A DNA stretch of 64,000 nucleotides from Mucidula mucida. Taxonomy: Eukaryota; Basidiomycota; Agaricomycetes; Agaricales; Physalacriaceae. Below the pieces are notes generated by a model. It was not told the origin of the DNA. It did no database searches and saw only the letters and a list, made by a program, of their open reading frames with translations. Positions 1-11,575 of this stretch are shown here, one piece after another. Position 1 is the stretch's first letter, and each line of letters opens with the position of its first letter. The stretch spans positions 744,001 through 808,000 of the forward strand of contig JADNYV010000003.1 of assembly GCA_015501055.1 (NCBI GenBank), read 5' to 3'. Both the position numbers and the translations under genes were made by a program.

Positions 1-1502
1 GACTCACACATAATCATTTTAGTGCAATTCAGAAATCAAAACTCTTATTGAGGTCCTCGTGAAGAAGTTCGCGCATTCCGGGAGGTAATCGGGGTTCCGA
101 TCCAACAGCGATGTATCCTATTGCGATAAGCATGAGTTCAAGGAGGAGCGGAATTCAGACATAGATACGCACGGAAAGGCATCTCTACGCTTTCTTGCTT
201 ATTGAAGGTTATTGTAGGGTAATCCACATATGAAATCTTGTCCAAGGGAACTTACTCGGACGTTAACAACAGTCGAAAAGAGCTAACCAAACGGACCTTT
301 GTCTTCGACGACTATTTTAGTCACACCAAGCGCAGTGTCTGTGGTCATCTGTATCGGACCCAATCTACGACCCGGAAAACCCAAGACCCGCAATTCAGCA
401 GTTCTATCTCTTGGTGGATCGTCTCCAAGTATTCCCTAGGCTTCAATTAACTAATATTCATGACTTCAAGCGAACCTTACGCCGAAGAGAAACCATTTGA
501 ACCTACCATCGCCATCGGCTGGCGCGAGCTCCTGGTCGGCTTTAGGATCAAGCAGGCAACGTCGTTTATAGAAAGGTTTGAAGCATTGATCCTATCCAAG
601 ACGCCCTCTTGAAAACAGGAAGCGCTGGCTAATGCTGTCTCCTCAGTAAAAGATGCATTGAGAGCATCACGCGAGGACTGGGACAGATGCGTAAAGTGCA
701 CTTCGGAACTTTCGCCTGCGAGGATGCGCATATGCTATGGAGGAAAGTCAGTAAAACTTTAATTGCCTTGTATTCACCAAACAGACCGCATACTCTAGAG
801 TAGCCCAAGGTGGAATGACGCGGGTAGTCTCATCGTCCTCCTCCATGTGTTCTGCATCATGATCAGTGTGTATGTTCACTGATATCAAGGACGAGGAGAC
901 CTATAACGTAGGCGAAACCCATGTTGATGGCAAGAACGAAAATCGTTTGAGGCCACGTGGACGAGATTGGATCCACAAACGAACACACGTCACGCTTTTT
1001 TTCCCGACCTTCTGCGACTTGCAATCTACCTAAAATGCGACATCTTGCTACCTTGCTCCTTGGTGGTATTCAACAGAACAATATATCGTTACGATGGCTT
1101 CGAAATGATTGCGACTTCTAAGTTCTGCTGCTTTTGGGCTGCTATATCTCCGGACCATTCTGAGAATCTGGCGCGTTCCTGCCGTGCCACATTCAGCATC
1201 AAACTCTCTGTCCTCCCTTCTGGCTTCATGAAAACTCTCCGTCGGGATCTTGTCCAACCGCGTACTAGCCTATCATGTTCCTCAGCTGATCTTCGATAGA
1301 GGATCATATGGAGTCCGAAGTTCCTGTCACCTGTGGCATCTTCACAACATATGTTGCCAAGCCAAGCGTATGCGCAGTCTAAATTTAGCCCCTTCACACT
1401 GTGTGAATCGATGCGGGGCGAGCATATGGTTGTTGTCGTTGGCATACAAAATGGAGCTCCCGTGGTTGGGATTGACGTCTCGTCCTCTTTTACCCTGCTG
1501 CC
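1..1502. other. Left-edge region, no supported gene
   Basis: Short open frames occur on both strands, the longest a 168-codon minus-strand frame at 1089-1595 that overlaps the first exon of the downstream transporter. None shows a recognisable domain, a consistent exon-intron pattern or a plausible start context. The last few hundred bases presumably hold the promoter of the peptide transporter that starts at 1503. I see no tRNA-like B box and no long repeat. Confidence 0.5.
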
Positions 1503-3887
1503 ATGGCTGGACTTCAGGTCGACGCCGAAATTGCTGCTATCAGCGAGACTCAGAGGCACCTCGAGATAAACGAGAAGGTTGACCAGAAGGTTCACTCAGA
1601 CGACGTTTCTTCGGAAGTACACCATGAGCTGGAACGGGACGGAATCCACGACGGGCTCGAGTTCCCCACAAAGGAGGAGCGCGCTACCTTGAGGCGGGTT
1701 TCTGATGCCATCCCGTGGAATGCGTATTGTGTGCATATCTCTTCATTTCAGATCTATGGTCTACTGAAAGTATCATCTAGTGATTGCGATTGTGGAGCTA
1801 GCTGAGCGCTTCTCGGTACGTCGCACAAATATGACGCAAGAGCCGCTCACTGAAGTGCACATAGTTCTACGGTTGCAGCGTGGTCTTTGTAAGTTCCGAT
1901 CCTGACAGGTCTTGGGATTGGACTTTATTTTCACGCCACAGACAAACTTCATTCAACAACCTCTGCCGAAAGGTTCTCACACCGGTGCTGGGTTTGCCGA
2001 TGGACAATCGGGTGCCCTGGGCCTGGGACAACAAGCCTCGACGGGTCTTACTACTTTTTATCAATTCTGGTAAGCCTCACTGTCTGTCCTAATGGGATCA
2101 TGGGAAGTGACATGAATCCCTTTTTTTCCAGGTGCTACGTTACTCCCCTGCTTGGTGCTTATATCGCAGATACTTATCTTGGACGCTTCAACACGATCTG
2201 TATCGCCGTCTTCGTCACCTTGATTGGCCACATTCTGTTGATTGTGTCAGCTATTCCCGGAGTCATCGAGAGATCCGGGGCCGTTGGCGCGTTTGCTGTC
2301 GCGCTGATTATCATGGGTCTGGGTACTGGACTGTTTAAGGCCAACATCTCGCCTTTGGTCGCTGAACAGTACAAACGTACGAAACTCTTCATCCGGGTGC
2401 AAAGGAGTGGAGAACGTGTCATTGTGGATCCTGCATTGACCGTTTCGAGGGTGTATATGGTGAGCTTGTAGCGCGAGTTTATGTAGGAGTTGACAGTCTG
2501 AATGTCTAGTACTTCTACCTCTTCATCAACATCGGAGCCTTAGTAGGTCAAATTGGAATGACTTACTCTGAGAAGGTACTGTTTTGAAATTGAGCTTCAA
2601 GTGGCAACACGGACTTATCCTTAACGTAGTATGTCGGATTTTGGCTTGCGTATACACTCCCGACGGTCGTCTTTATGCTCTGTCCTATAGTTCTATGGAT
2701 AGGCCGGAAGCGGTACATTAGGTCACCTCCTACAGGCTCTGTTCTCGCAACCGCCCTCAAACTATGGAGGCACGCGATGAAAGGTCAATGGAGCACTAAC
2801 CCAGTGACGACCTACAAGAACATGACCTCTCCCTTGTTCTGGGAGCGCGCGAAACCCAGTAAAATTGTAGGCCCAAAGCCTGCCTGGATGAACTTTGATG
2901 ATCAATGGGTCGACGAAGTCAAGCGCGGGCTCAAGGCCTGTGGTGTGTTCTGTTGGTTCCCCCTTTACTGTACGCCACCTTCTTTGATATGTCGCCACCA
3001 CTCACTCATGCGAACACGTAGGTTAACGTACAACCAGTTGAACAACAACTTGACTTCGCTGGCAGCTACCATGGAGACGAACGGCTTGCCAAACGACGTC
3101 TTGTCGAACTTGGATCCTTTCGCGTTGATTATTTTCATTCCCCTCTGCGATCTTGTGGTAAGCTCTTAATTTCATGCTGAAGACATAACACTTGATCAAT
3201 GCGAATCGTAGTTCTACCCAGCCTTGCGCCGTGCCGGGCTTAATTTCAGTGCTCTGAAGAAGATTGCGTGCGGTTTTTATACCGGTGCCGGAGCCATGGT
3301 GTGGGCGGCAGGTTCGTCAGACCTCTGCATGTTTGTTTTAGCAGCTAAGGAAGTGTCTTAGTTGTCCAACATTACATTTACAAGGTGCGTTTCATTCAGA
3401 ACCAAGCCTCAAGTTCATTTATAAAATATTTGCAGAGAAATCCTTGCGGATACCAAGCAGCTACCTGCGTAGATGCTGATGGAAATGTTCTCGTTGCACC
3501 CTTGAATGTTTGGATCCAAACAGGCTCATATGTTCTCATCGCGTTCAGCGAGATCTTCGCTTCAATTACTGGCCTCGAATATGCGTTCACCAAAGCGCCA
3601 AAGAACATGCGTTCGCTCGTCATGTCTGTCTTCCTATTCACCTCGGCCCTTTCCGCTGCTCTTGGTGAGGCCTTTGTTTGTACGTTTCAGTCTTTCCTAT
3701 ACATGTTGAGTGTCACCCATCACAAATGACAGCGCTTTCCATCGATCCTCTTTTGGTATGGAATTACGGTGTCATGGCCGTCCTAGCTGGATGTACCGGG
3801 GTCGTCTTCTGGCTCGTTGTCCGGAAGTTGGATGCCAGGGAAGACGAGCTGAATAACCTGAATGAGGGTCACATCGAAAAGCACTGA
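1503..3887 (+). CDS. PTR2: Proton-coupled oligopeptide transporter, POT/PTR2 family (copy A)
   Basis: Plasma-membrane symporter importing di- and tripeptides with protons (known for the POT branch of the MFS). About ten exons. The start MAGLQVDAEI is followed by an acidic cytosolic N-terminus ending near FPTKEERATLRRVSD. Then comes the family signature ELAERFSFYG (ExxERF), split by an intron, the ADTYLGRF region, hydrophobic helices across the rest, the NPCGYQAATC loop, and a C-terminus in VRKLDAREDEL. Two 24-nt exons are present (FYGCSVVF and VVQHYIYK). The junction near 3021 needs one more G to join TAC-T to the YNQLNNN exon; copy B has that G, so a base is probably missing here. It is the inverted paralogue of the gene at 5838-8195, with about the same exon plan. 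The family is certain; the exact substrate is not. Confidence 0.93.
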
Positions 3888-4278
3888 TGGGTATACTGTT
3901 ACATGTAGGTAAAACACTTCCATTTCTGTCCAAGTATGTCTGGCAGAATTCTTCTATGTCGACAAGCCATGAACTACAGCGCGAATGAGAAAACTCAAGA
4001 TCGTGGAAAATCGTGACTTACTACATTGAGAGGCGTAAGATGGATCGAAAGATGGTGATACAGATAATGAATACAGTCTTCACGGTAATCCTTGCCAGTG
4101 ATACAGAACTGCGCCCTATGATGATGTCAGACTTGAACGAGAGACGGCGAACAATAATTTACAGTGCTGTTATCCTTCTTTACAGCCTTTCTATTGACAA
4201 GCGCGATAGACATTTATTGACGCGTGCTTGGGAGAGATCCGGAGGCTTGATCAAATTATGAACTTGCAACTAGTTAGT

Positions 4279-5175
4279 CTACATGTAGTCGTGTATTTCA
4301 GTCCACTTACGCGAGGAGACCTGACCTGGGGCATCCAATAACCCTTCGATGGTCATCTCCATATTGCGACGCAGATTCTGAGTAAGTGAGGTCACCGAGT
4401 GTTGCAGGAGCGTTGAACATACTGGATCATTGCCGCGGAATTCTAATGGCAGCGTCATGATGATCTTCTCATCTCAATCTACGAGAATGTTAGCGAAAGT
4501 CTCGGCGAGTAAGAAGGCGTACCTGCGCTCCTTCTTCTCCTTCGCCGTCAACTTGGGTTTCTTGCCTTTCACAACCTTTTTGGCCGTTGCCTTGCTCTGG
4601 TGGGCAGAGGCGTTGGTCGTGTTATTTGTAGTTGCTATATAGGTCGTGTCATTGTCAGCCTCAGTAGCGGTTGTCTTTTCTGCAGCTGCATTTGCCGCCG
4701 CGACGGCTTCCCGTTTAGCTTCCTCAGCGGCGTGTATAGACGCGAGCGCGTACTCCTCTACATTTAAGGTTATCAAGTGTGAACCAACAGATAGTATAAC
4801 GCGCCTGCTCTTCGTCTAGCCAGATGGAACGACGCGTCTGTTGGTTGCTACTGTTGGCGTTCATCGCTGAACATCTGGACAGAAGGTATAGCTTACCTGC
4901 GGCCAATCAGTCGTCAGCGCATTCATATCCATGAGATAAAGCCACATCGCAAAGGACTCGTTGAACGACGCGAGCGAATCGCTCAGATGCTTGAGATTCT
5001 CCATATTGGCCTGCAGAGCCTCTGTCTCCTCGATGAACTCGACCATCGCAGGCTCGAGGAATCCGAGGCCATGAGGGGCATCGGGGTACGCCGCCGAACG
5101 CGATAGGGCAAAGAGCGAGCCCTGGGAGACCCGGCGGAGAGGCGTTCGATGGGGCGCGGGTGGAAGAGGCATCAT
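4279..5175 (-). CDS. DAM1: DASH/Dam1 complex subunit Dam1
   Basis: Outer-kinetochore protein of the microtubule-encircling DASH ring that couples chromosomes to spindle microtubules (known function). The start MMPLPPAPHRTPLRRVSQGS fits the conserved N-terminal TPLRR motif. Next come the Dam1 core (EFIEETEALQANMENLKHLS, then NESFAMWLYLMDMNAL) and an Ala/Glu-rich helix after two introns. The Lys-rich KKPKLTAKEKKER stretch follows, and the last exons encode LPLEFRGND and a terminal helix ending LRRNMEMTIEGLLD. The second intron (about 4760-4803) has a clear branch site and joins EEQAQEYALAS. Exon boundaries around 4862-4900 are less certain. It is transcribed divergently from the NDUFB7 homologue, with only 51 bp between the two start codons. 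Confidence 0.85.
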
Positions 5176-5226
5176 CGTCGACGCCGAGCAACAAGTGCAA
5201 ATACGGCTTTCCGACCAGCGACCACG

Positions 5227-5638
5227 ATGACCTCGTCAACGACGGCTTCTCAAACCGAACTCAAGGCCGCCCGGGTGCCGCTAGGATGGCGGGATCAGTG
5301 TTCTGCGTGCGTTACAGTCTCGTCGCCGTTGCTGCGCGTGTCCTGAACGTCAGCAATAGGCTCCTCATTCCGCTCAACGTTTGTCGCGTGGAGAAGAACT
5401 ACTTGCCCTGGGAATGCGAACATGAGAAGCATGCGTACGAAAAGTGCGTGCAGCTATAATATGACGCCGTCGCCAGCTAACAGCTCTTGTTATTCTAGAT
5501 GTCAATACGACGAGTATGTTTGTCCTCTATCCTGACTGGCTATGTCATTGACTTCTTGGACAATTTCTCAGTTACATTCGGCGCATGAAACTCGCTTCGA
5601 AACTAAAGGCAGAAGCTCGCGAGGCGCGTGAAGAGTAA
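5227..5638 (+). CDS. NDUFB7: NADH:ubiquinone oxidoreductase B18 subunit (NDUFB7-like)
   Basis: Accessory subunit of mitochondrial complex I, on the intermembrane-space side of the membrane arm. Four exons. The start MTSSTTASQTELKAARVPLG was preferred over an in-frame upstream ATG at 5149 that lies inside the divergent DAM1 coding region. The assembled protein has the family's twin CX9C pattern: C-SALLIPLNV-C, then C-EHEKHAYEK-C. These cysteines form disulfides through the Mia40 import route. The third exon is a 15-nt microexon at 5499-5513 encoding the QYDD part, and the last exon gives a basic helix ending AREAREE. The product is about 80 residues, somewhat short for the family. Confidence 0.9.
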
Positions 5639-5837
5639 TAGAGTTGTGCAATCAATCATTATACCTTCAACTGCGAGGCGGGAACTATATACAACCTGAA
5701 CTCTGAGGCGCTATTCTTCCTAACATCATGTGTTACTTTCAGCGCGCCGGAATGATTGTCGTACTGCTCAACTCAAAAATACGCCACATCAGGTCTGTAT
5801 ATCGTTACAATGCTTTTTCAATACAGGTCATAAAATA

Positions 5838-8195
5838 CTACTGATTTCTATCATCAAAATGACTATCGGGTAGGTTGTTGAGAGTGTCTTCTTGGGCATC
5901 AAGCTTCCTGACACATAGCCAGAAGACAACGCCGGTGACACCCGCGATACAGCCCACAACACCATAATTCCACACGAGTAATGGATCGGTGGATAACGCT
6001 GAACAAGCTATTAGCTATTGTGTGGAACAGGAAGATACCCGAGAACTCACAGACAAAGGCTTCACCGATAGCAGCAGCAATGGCATTGGTGAAGAGGAAT
6101 GCGCCCATAACAAGCGACTTCATGTTCTTTGGCGCCTTAGTGAAAGCGTACTCAAGCCCAGTGATAGAGGCGAAGATTTCACTAAACGCGATCAAGACGT
6201 ATCTGAATTTCAGACATCGGTTAGACTTCGATGAATCAAGGGACATGTAAAAGGACTGACGCTCCGGTCTGAATCCACACATTCAAGGGCGATGTCAGGG
6301 CTTTGCCATTGGCATCCTCGCAAGTAGCCGCCTGATATCCACAAGGATTCGTCTGAATATCGTGTGAGTTCAAATCAACCGTCATCGTAGATAAAACTGT
6401 ACCTTGTAGATGTAATGTTGAAGTACTGCGGCCCATATCATTGCGGCGCAACCTGATATCGTTAAACGGATCAGCTTCGCTACTTTACTATCCGACATGC
6501 GACATACCAGTGGCAAATCCTGCAGTGATCTTCTTGAGTGCACTAAAGTTGATTTTCCATCGAGCGAGAGCAGGATAGATCTATACAGGATCGTCAATGA
6601 TAAAACCAAGAACTATTGTGACGAGTAAACTTACGACCAAGTCACAGATAGGGATGAAGATGATGAGCGCGAAAGGATCCAAGTTGGACAGGACGTCATT
6701 CGGCACGCCGTGAGTCGCCATAGTGGCTGCCTGCGACGTCAAGTTGTTGTTCAATTGGTTGTACGAAAGCCCTAGATCCGCATTAGGCACAGATCGTATA
6801 AGAGCGAAAATCGGGTTCCAACTGACAGTATAGCGGGAACCAGCAGAAGACGGCACACGCCTTGAGACCACGCCTCACTTCATCAACCCATCGGTCATCG
6901 AAAGTCATCCATGAGGGAAGGCTCTCTCCTGATGCTTGCTGGGTTTAGCATTTTCCCAGAAATCGGGGGCAGTCAGATTCCGATATGTCTGGAGCGGATT
7001 GAAGCTCCAGCGTCCCTTCATAGCGAAGCGCCACAAACGGAAAGCTGTAGCCATAACCGAGCCAGTAGGAGGAGAGCGAATGTAACGGTTGCGACCAATC
7101 CACAAAACGATCGGACACAAGAGGAAGACGACTGTAGGAAGGGTGTATGCCAGCCAGAATCCACATACTTTTCCGAGTATGACATGCTGATTTGTCCAAC
7201 CAATGCCCCGATGTTGGTGAAGAGGTAGAAGTACTGTAATTGACGTAAGTCTTCATTGGCAGTTATATTAGAAGGAGACGAACCATGTATACTCGGGAAA
7301 TGGTCATGACAGGATCAACAATGACACGCTCGCCTCTTGACGTCGTCGAAATGAAAAGCTTTGTCCGGCGATACTGCTCTGCAACCAAAGGAGAGATATT
7401 TGACTTGAACAAGCCTGTACCAAGTCCAGTGATGATGAGGCCAATGATGTATGCTCCTAAAGCGCTTTCCTTTTCAATGACACCGGGAAGAGCAGAGACG
7501 ATGATGATAACGTGGCCAACGAGGGCTATGAAGACGGCGAGGCAACAGTGTTGTAACGTCCGAGATACACGTCCGCAATATATGCGCCAAGAAGAGGCGT
7601 AACATAACACCTGCATACCAGATCAGATTACTAGGAAATCGCTTCAGGTGTTGAACGCACCAGAATTGGTAGAAAGTCGTGAGACCGGTGGATGCTTGTT
7701 GTCCCATCCCAGAGCACCCGATTGTCCATCGGCGCCGCCAGCACCGGTGTGAGACCCTTCAGGAAGCGGTTGTTGGATGAAATTCGTCTGCGGAGGACGT
7801 TGTCAGTCAAAGGCGGATGGTGAGGACGCATGCAACACCCACAAAGACAACCTGACATCCATAGAACTATAGAAGAAAAATCAATACAAATTCAAGAAAT
7901 AAGTCATGCGACGAACGGAAAAGCGTTCAGCGAGCTCGACGATGGCAATGACTATGTGCGAATGTTACTAATTTCGATAGAAGACGGAGCGGAGAGACAT
8001 ACGATAGGCACTCCACGGAAGGGCGTCTGACACTCTCCTCAGCGTCGCGCGTTCTTCATCGGTAGGAAACTCGAGCCCGTCATGAATACCATCCAGCTCT
8101 CGGCTGTAGTCCGAAGGCGACACCTTCTCAAGCTCAGCATCGTGTTTCTTTTCCTCGCTAAAGGCAGCCAGATCAGAGTCCTGTACGCCAGCCAT
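5838..8195 (-). CDS. PTR2: Proton-coupled oligopeptide transporter, POT/PTR2 family (copy B)
   Basis: Second peptide symporter, paralogous to the gene at 1503-3887 and in the opposite orientation. The start MAGVQDSDLAAFSEEKKHD leads to the same FPTDEERATLRRVSDALPW segment. Recognisable exons include the FIQQPLPEG-type loop, the LLGAYIADVYLGRYN region, GTGLFKSNISPLVAEQY, IVLWIGRNRYIRSPP, NQLNNNLTSQAATM, DPFALIIFIPICD and AFSEIFASITGLEYAFTKAP. The end is VRKLDAQEDTLNNLPD with the stop at 5838-5840. Its intron before LSYNQLNN splices cleanly, unlike copy A. The two copies diverge mainly at the N- and C-termini, so this is not a very recent duplication. Confidence 0.92.
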
Positions 8196-9639
8196 GAAGG
8201 AGAGAGTCGGAGAAGGGCGAACGCCGCAAGAATAGTGTCCACGTTATATACATTATCGAGCAGGTTTTGCAGTCCATGTGGTGTTCTTTTGCGAAGCGTA
8301 TGCTTCCTAGTTATTTTTAGGATTGATCTCCACTCGGATTTTGCCTTGCCGTATATTCCAGACTGGGTGGCGTCTAGTCAAAGGGCCTGTATTGAGCTGC
8401 ACAGTCACCGCCGCGGCGTAGAGTGCGACGCGTCGGGGAGCAGTCGATGGGAGCAACATGAAGCGCAAACCAATGCCCGGTCCATGCGAGAACAGAGGGA
8501 GCGTAAGTCGAGTCCTTGATCGGACTCGGAGTGCAAACTGCAGCGGGTGGCCATGACACACTAGAGATTGTCTGAGAGCAAGCATATGCTCTCCCTCCTG
8601 TAGCAGACTTTTTTTTGACCATAACATGAAACGGATAGTGCTCGCTCCAAATAGCTTCTATTAGTTCTCTGATCGACAGTCTATTCGTACCAATACAGAC
8701 TCGGAATGATGTAAAAAACAGCACCGTTCCAGTGTCCCATCATCTGGATGCATGGCGCAAACTTCCGACTTCCGAGCTGACCACTCGGCGAGGTCCATAC
8801 TGATCGAGGCGCCCCAGACAGGCGTTTGCATACACATGGATCTGCAAGAGTGCATCACGTATACGCGCATGAGTGGAAGCTATGGCGCAATCTTTGTGGA
8901 GGCGTTCATCGACCAAGATCCGACTTAATGCATGTGCAGAGACAAGTCAGAGCCAGCGGCGGTGACCGACCGAAGAACCCAGCTCCAATCCCATCGATAG
9001 CATTGTTGATCCTTGAAGCAAGGCGGTTATAGAATGAATCCGTAACGATGTATGACAGGTTGACCGACTACTGTATTCGTAGACTGGTTTCATAGGCGGG
9101 GGTCTTATGGGCATCCTCAGTTCAGGGTTCTATTCAAGGTCCGACGTGTTTGCCGCTGTAAGCCGTCTGCACGTGCTCGGTTCGACGCGTCCACTTCAGT
9201 GCACCAACATCCGTTATCGTTAGCCATGGCGGCAATGCCAAAACCATCTATAGTCTGGTACAAAGGAGTATCTTTGGGTACTTCTTAGCGATGTCATTTT
9301 GATCCAGGGGCATTAACTTGGGGAGGAGAGTAGCACCGGAAGGATGGATGGATGGCAGGACAGGAGATCTGGTTCGCAGCCTGTTGGCCTAAAGCTCTTT
9401 TCAGAGAAACCGGGTCCATGCATCCTAATATCTACGCGCACTCAACGCGTGTTACGGCGTGTATGGATGATTACAGTGGAATTTGAAGTACGGCTTAGCA
9501 ACCGGCACCCAGGCGGAGCTTGAAAAAAATGATGAACGGGGGATGGCGATATTGCCCTGTCCGATGAAACCAGGCTCTATAGTGCGTGTCGAGTTCACGA
9601 GACAGTCCCGCACCTACTAGAGCCGCCCTCGCCAGGCTA
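8196..9639. other. Gene-poor intergenic DNA
   Basis: About 1.4 kb with only short frames without recognisable domains on either strand. It contains the promoter side of PTR2 copy B and, near 9069-9117, a repeat fragment described separately. Nothing else in it can be supported. Confidence 0.5.
9069..9117. repeat. Dispersed repeat fragment sharing a terminus with the nearby MITE
   Basis: The segment starts with TACTGTATTCG, the same 11 bases that begin the MITE-like element at 9638. It continues into actggtttcataggcggg and a G/T-rich stretch. Roughly 36 bases of it (9082-9117) recur with a handful of mismatches at 42717-42752, inside the decayed OYE copy. No inverted partner end was found nearby, so this is either a solo end or a fragment of a larger element. 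Confidence 0.5.
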
Positions 9640-9895
9640 CTGTATTCGAGTGTATGGGTGAAACCATCACGTGACCCGTAATGCCTGTACCAGGTGAAAC
9701 GGAGGTTGAGTTTGGCGTTATGGTACCCCCAGGTGATACCAAGCGCCGCCCATTTCGCGGGGCGGCTCGACGGGTGTAACGCACCCGCACTGCTGAAACC
9801 GGCCTCAAATTTTGCGTTATGTAACGCTCTAGGTGCTACTTACCAAAACCACCCCGCCGTTACGCGTTACGTTTCACCCATACACTCAAATACAG
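9640..9895. mobile_element. 256-bp MITE-like element with TA target duplication
   Basis: The ends are inverted repeats. The left end CTGTATTCGAGTGTATGGGT (from 9640) and the complement of the right end (to 9895) match over 25 bases with one difference. The element is flanked on both sides by TA (9638-9639 and 9896-9897), as expected for Tc1/mariner-type insertions. The interior has no coding capacity and carries weaker GTGAAAC / GTTATG / GTAACGC motifs repeated in both orientations. A non-autonomous DNA transposon is the best reading. No matching transposase lies in the window. Confidence 0.75.
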
Positions 9896-10193
9896 TACAC
9901 CCGGATTTGAAGCTTGAAGATTCGACTTTACGAGAAAGCAGTTGTTTGACCGTCAACGAATGTCTGGACAGAACAGCAGACGTTACCAAGAGACCATCAT
10001 CCCGCCTTCGTCGCCAGAAGGTAAGTTTAAACTCAATGCCGGTGCGCACGACAAGTCAGAACGACCTGGGACTGGATTCAAGATACAACAAGGTACAGTC
10101 GTAAATACGCAGGAGATTGTAAGATAGCACTATGCAAAACAAGTAGGTAACACTGTCAATGACTCACACCGCACTCAACCTCCCACAGCATAC

Positions 10194-11575
10194 TTATGCC
10201 CATTTCCCAAGCAACGCCATCAACGCGCACCCGAGGAACATGCACCCAATGGCGTATACCAGCTGCTTATTCGAACCGTTCATCATTTCCTTGTTGAATA
10301 GGAACTCATGCGCGAGCAGCTGTCAGATTGTGCGTAAATATCGGCCGGACTCTGCCAACGAAGACACGTACCTCGACTAGACCCGTGTAGATGAGGATAC
10401 CCGCGCTCAGAGAATCGAGGACACCGCTGACAATGGATGCAGTTGTGCTGCCGGGGTTGTAAGAGGTGCGAACACCGAGGCCCGCGGCAATTCCGATGGG
10501 TGTTGTTAGACCATAGAGAATGGCAGCAGCATATGGAACCCAGTGGAATCGTGCTGGGAGATCCATGTATGCGAGCCGCGAGCCAATACCTAAGCCTTCG
10601 AACGTTTCTAGAGACCTTGTTCAGTGTGAGGATGGAAACGCGCACGCCACAACTTACGATGGAAGACCACGACCACAAACAGGACTTTGAAATCTTCATC
10701 AACCGCTAGGGTTAAACCTATCAAGACACTATGGGGAGAACCGTGTTAATACTTGGGACGTCTGGCGCGCGATGGATTCGTACCTGTGTAAGACTACACC
10801 AAATTCGAGGATTGCAATTCCGATGATCTGGGTAAAGGCGGCGTCCATCACGTAGTACGAATCTGATGCGCGCTCGATGTCAACCGAGCTGTCCGTGCCG
10901 GACTTGATTTTGTCGACATCAGTATTGCCTTCGGGGCCGTGGGCAGCGTGTCCGCCAGCGACATGACCGTGGGCGTCTATCGGGAGTCGTTAGAGCTTGA
11001 TTGTTTGGGTGTGGCGCAGTCGTACCGTGCTGGAGACCGAGACTAGCTAATTTGCTTGTTCCCCATTTGAAGGCAATGAGCTCGACGATGAAGATGAAGA
11101 AGATACTAAGCATGCAGAGTGCTAGAGCGTAGGGCTAGAAGGCAAAACCGGTTTGAATGGAGACGTTGATCAGAATGAAGGGCGACGCACGTAGTCCCCC
11201 CAACCCTCAGCAAGACATTCCGATCCCAGAGCCTCCAAGCCGGGATCGAGGAGATGAATGAAGGCGGTCGCAATCTAGACGGCGTTGCTCGTTTTAGGCA
11301 ATGGAGAGAGAGAAGTGAGGTACTTACGATAACCCCGCTGCCAAAGTATTTTGCAAAACTAAACGACACCGATAAGCCTCTAGAAGGACTGCAAAGAAGC
11401 TATTCACGTACTCGAAGACTGGTTTTGGGACATGCAACCACTTGGACCTTCTCGACAGAACGGGAAACAGCGCTCCTGCCGTCGATCCAAATCCGATAAT
11501 GAAGATGGAGGCCACGCGCAGGCCTAGGAAAGTGTCCGCGCCACCTCCCGAGCCACACTCTAGTGATTCCGACAT
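10194..11575 (-). CDS. ZIP-family zinc/iron transporter
   Basis: Imports zinc or related divalent metals across the plasma membrane (known for fungal Zrt-type ZIPs). The start is MSESLECGSGGGADTFLGLR. Helices follow in order: VASIFIIGFGSTAGALFPVL; FAKYFGSGVI joined to IATAFIHLLDPGLEAL; ALCMLSIFFIFIVELIAF; a short His-rich loop (DAHGHVAGGHAAHG) between helices 3 and 4; then GIAILEFGVVLHSVLIGLTL (metal-site helix 4) and HQTFEGLGIGSR (helix 5 with HxxxE). Last come helices ending in LVYAIGCMFLGCALMALLG. At least seven introns were traced, and the frame is intact in all exons followed. The short His loop fits a Zrt1/2-type importer, but the metal cannot be read from sequence. Confidence 0.9.

Noticed and set aside
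1089..1595. 168-codon minus-strand frame at the start of PTR2 copy A
   Set aside because: It overlaps the first exon of a clear gene, has no domain-like content and no supporting exon structure.
4907..5239. 110-codon minus frame over DAM1
   Set aside because: Shadow of the DAM1 exon in another frame; the true frame carries the TPLRR and Dam1 core motifs.
8082..8724. Overlapping frames on both strands downstream of the PTR2-B start
   Set aside because: Low-complexity Arg/Ser content, no motif, partly antisense to the PTR2-B first exon.
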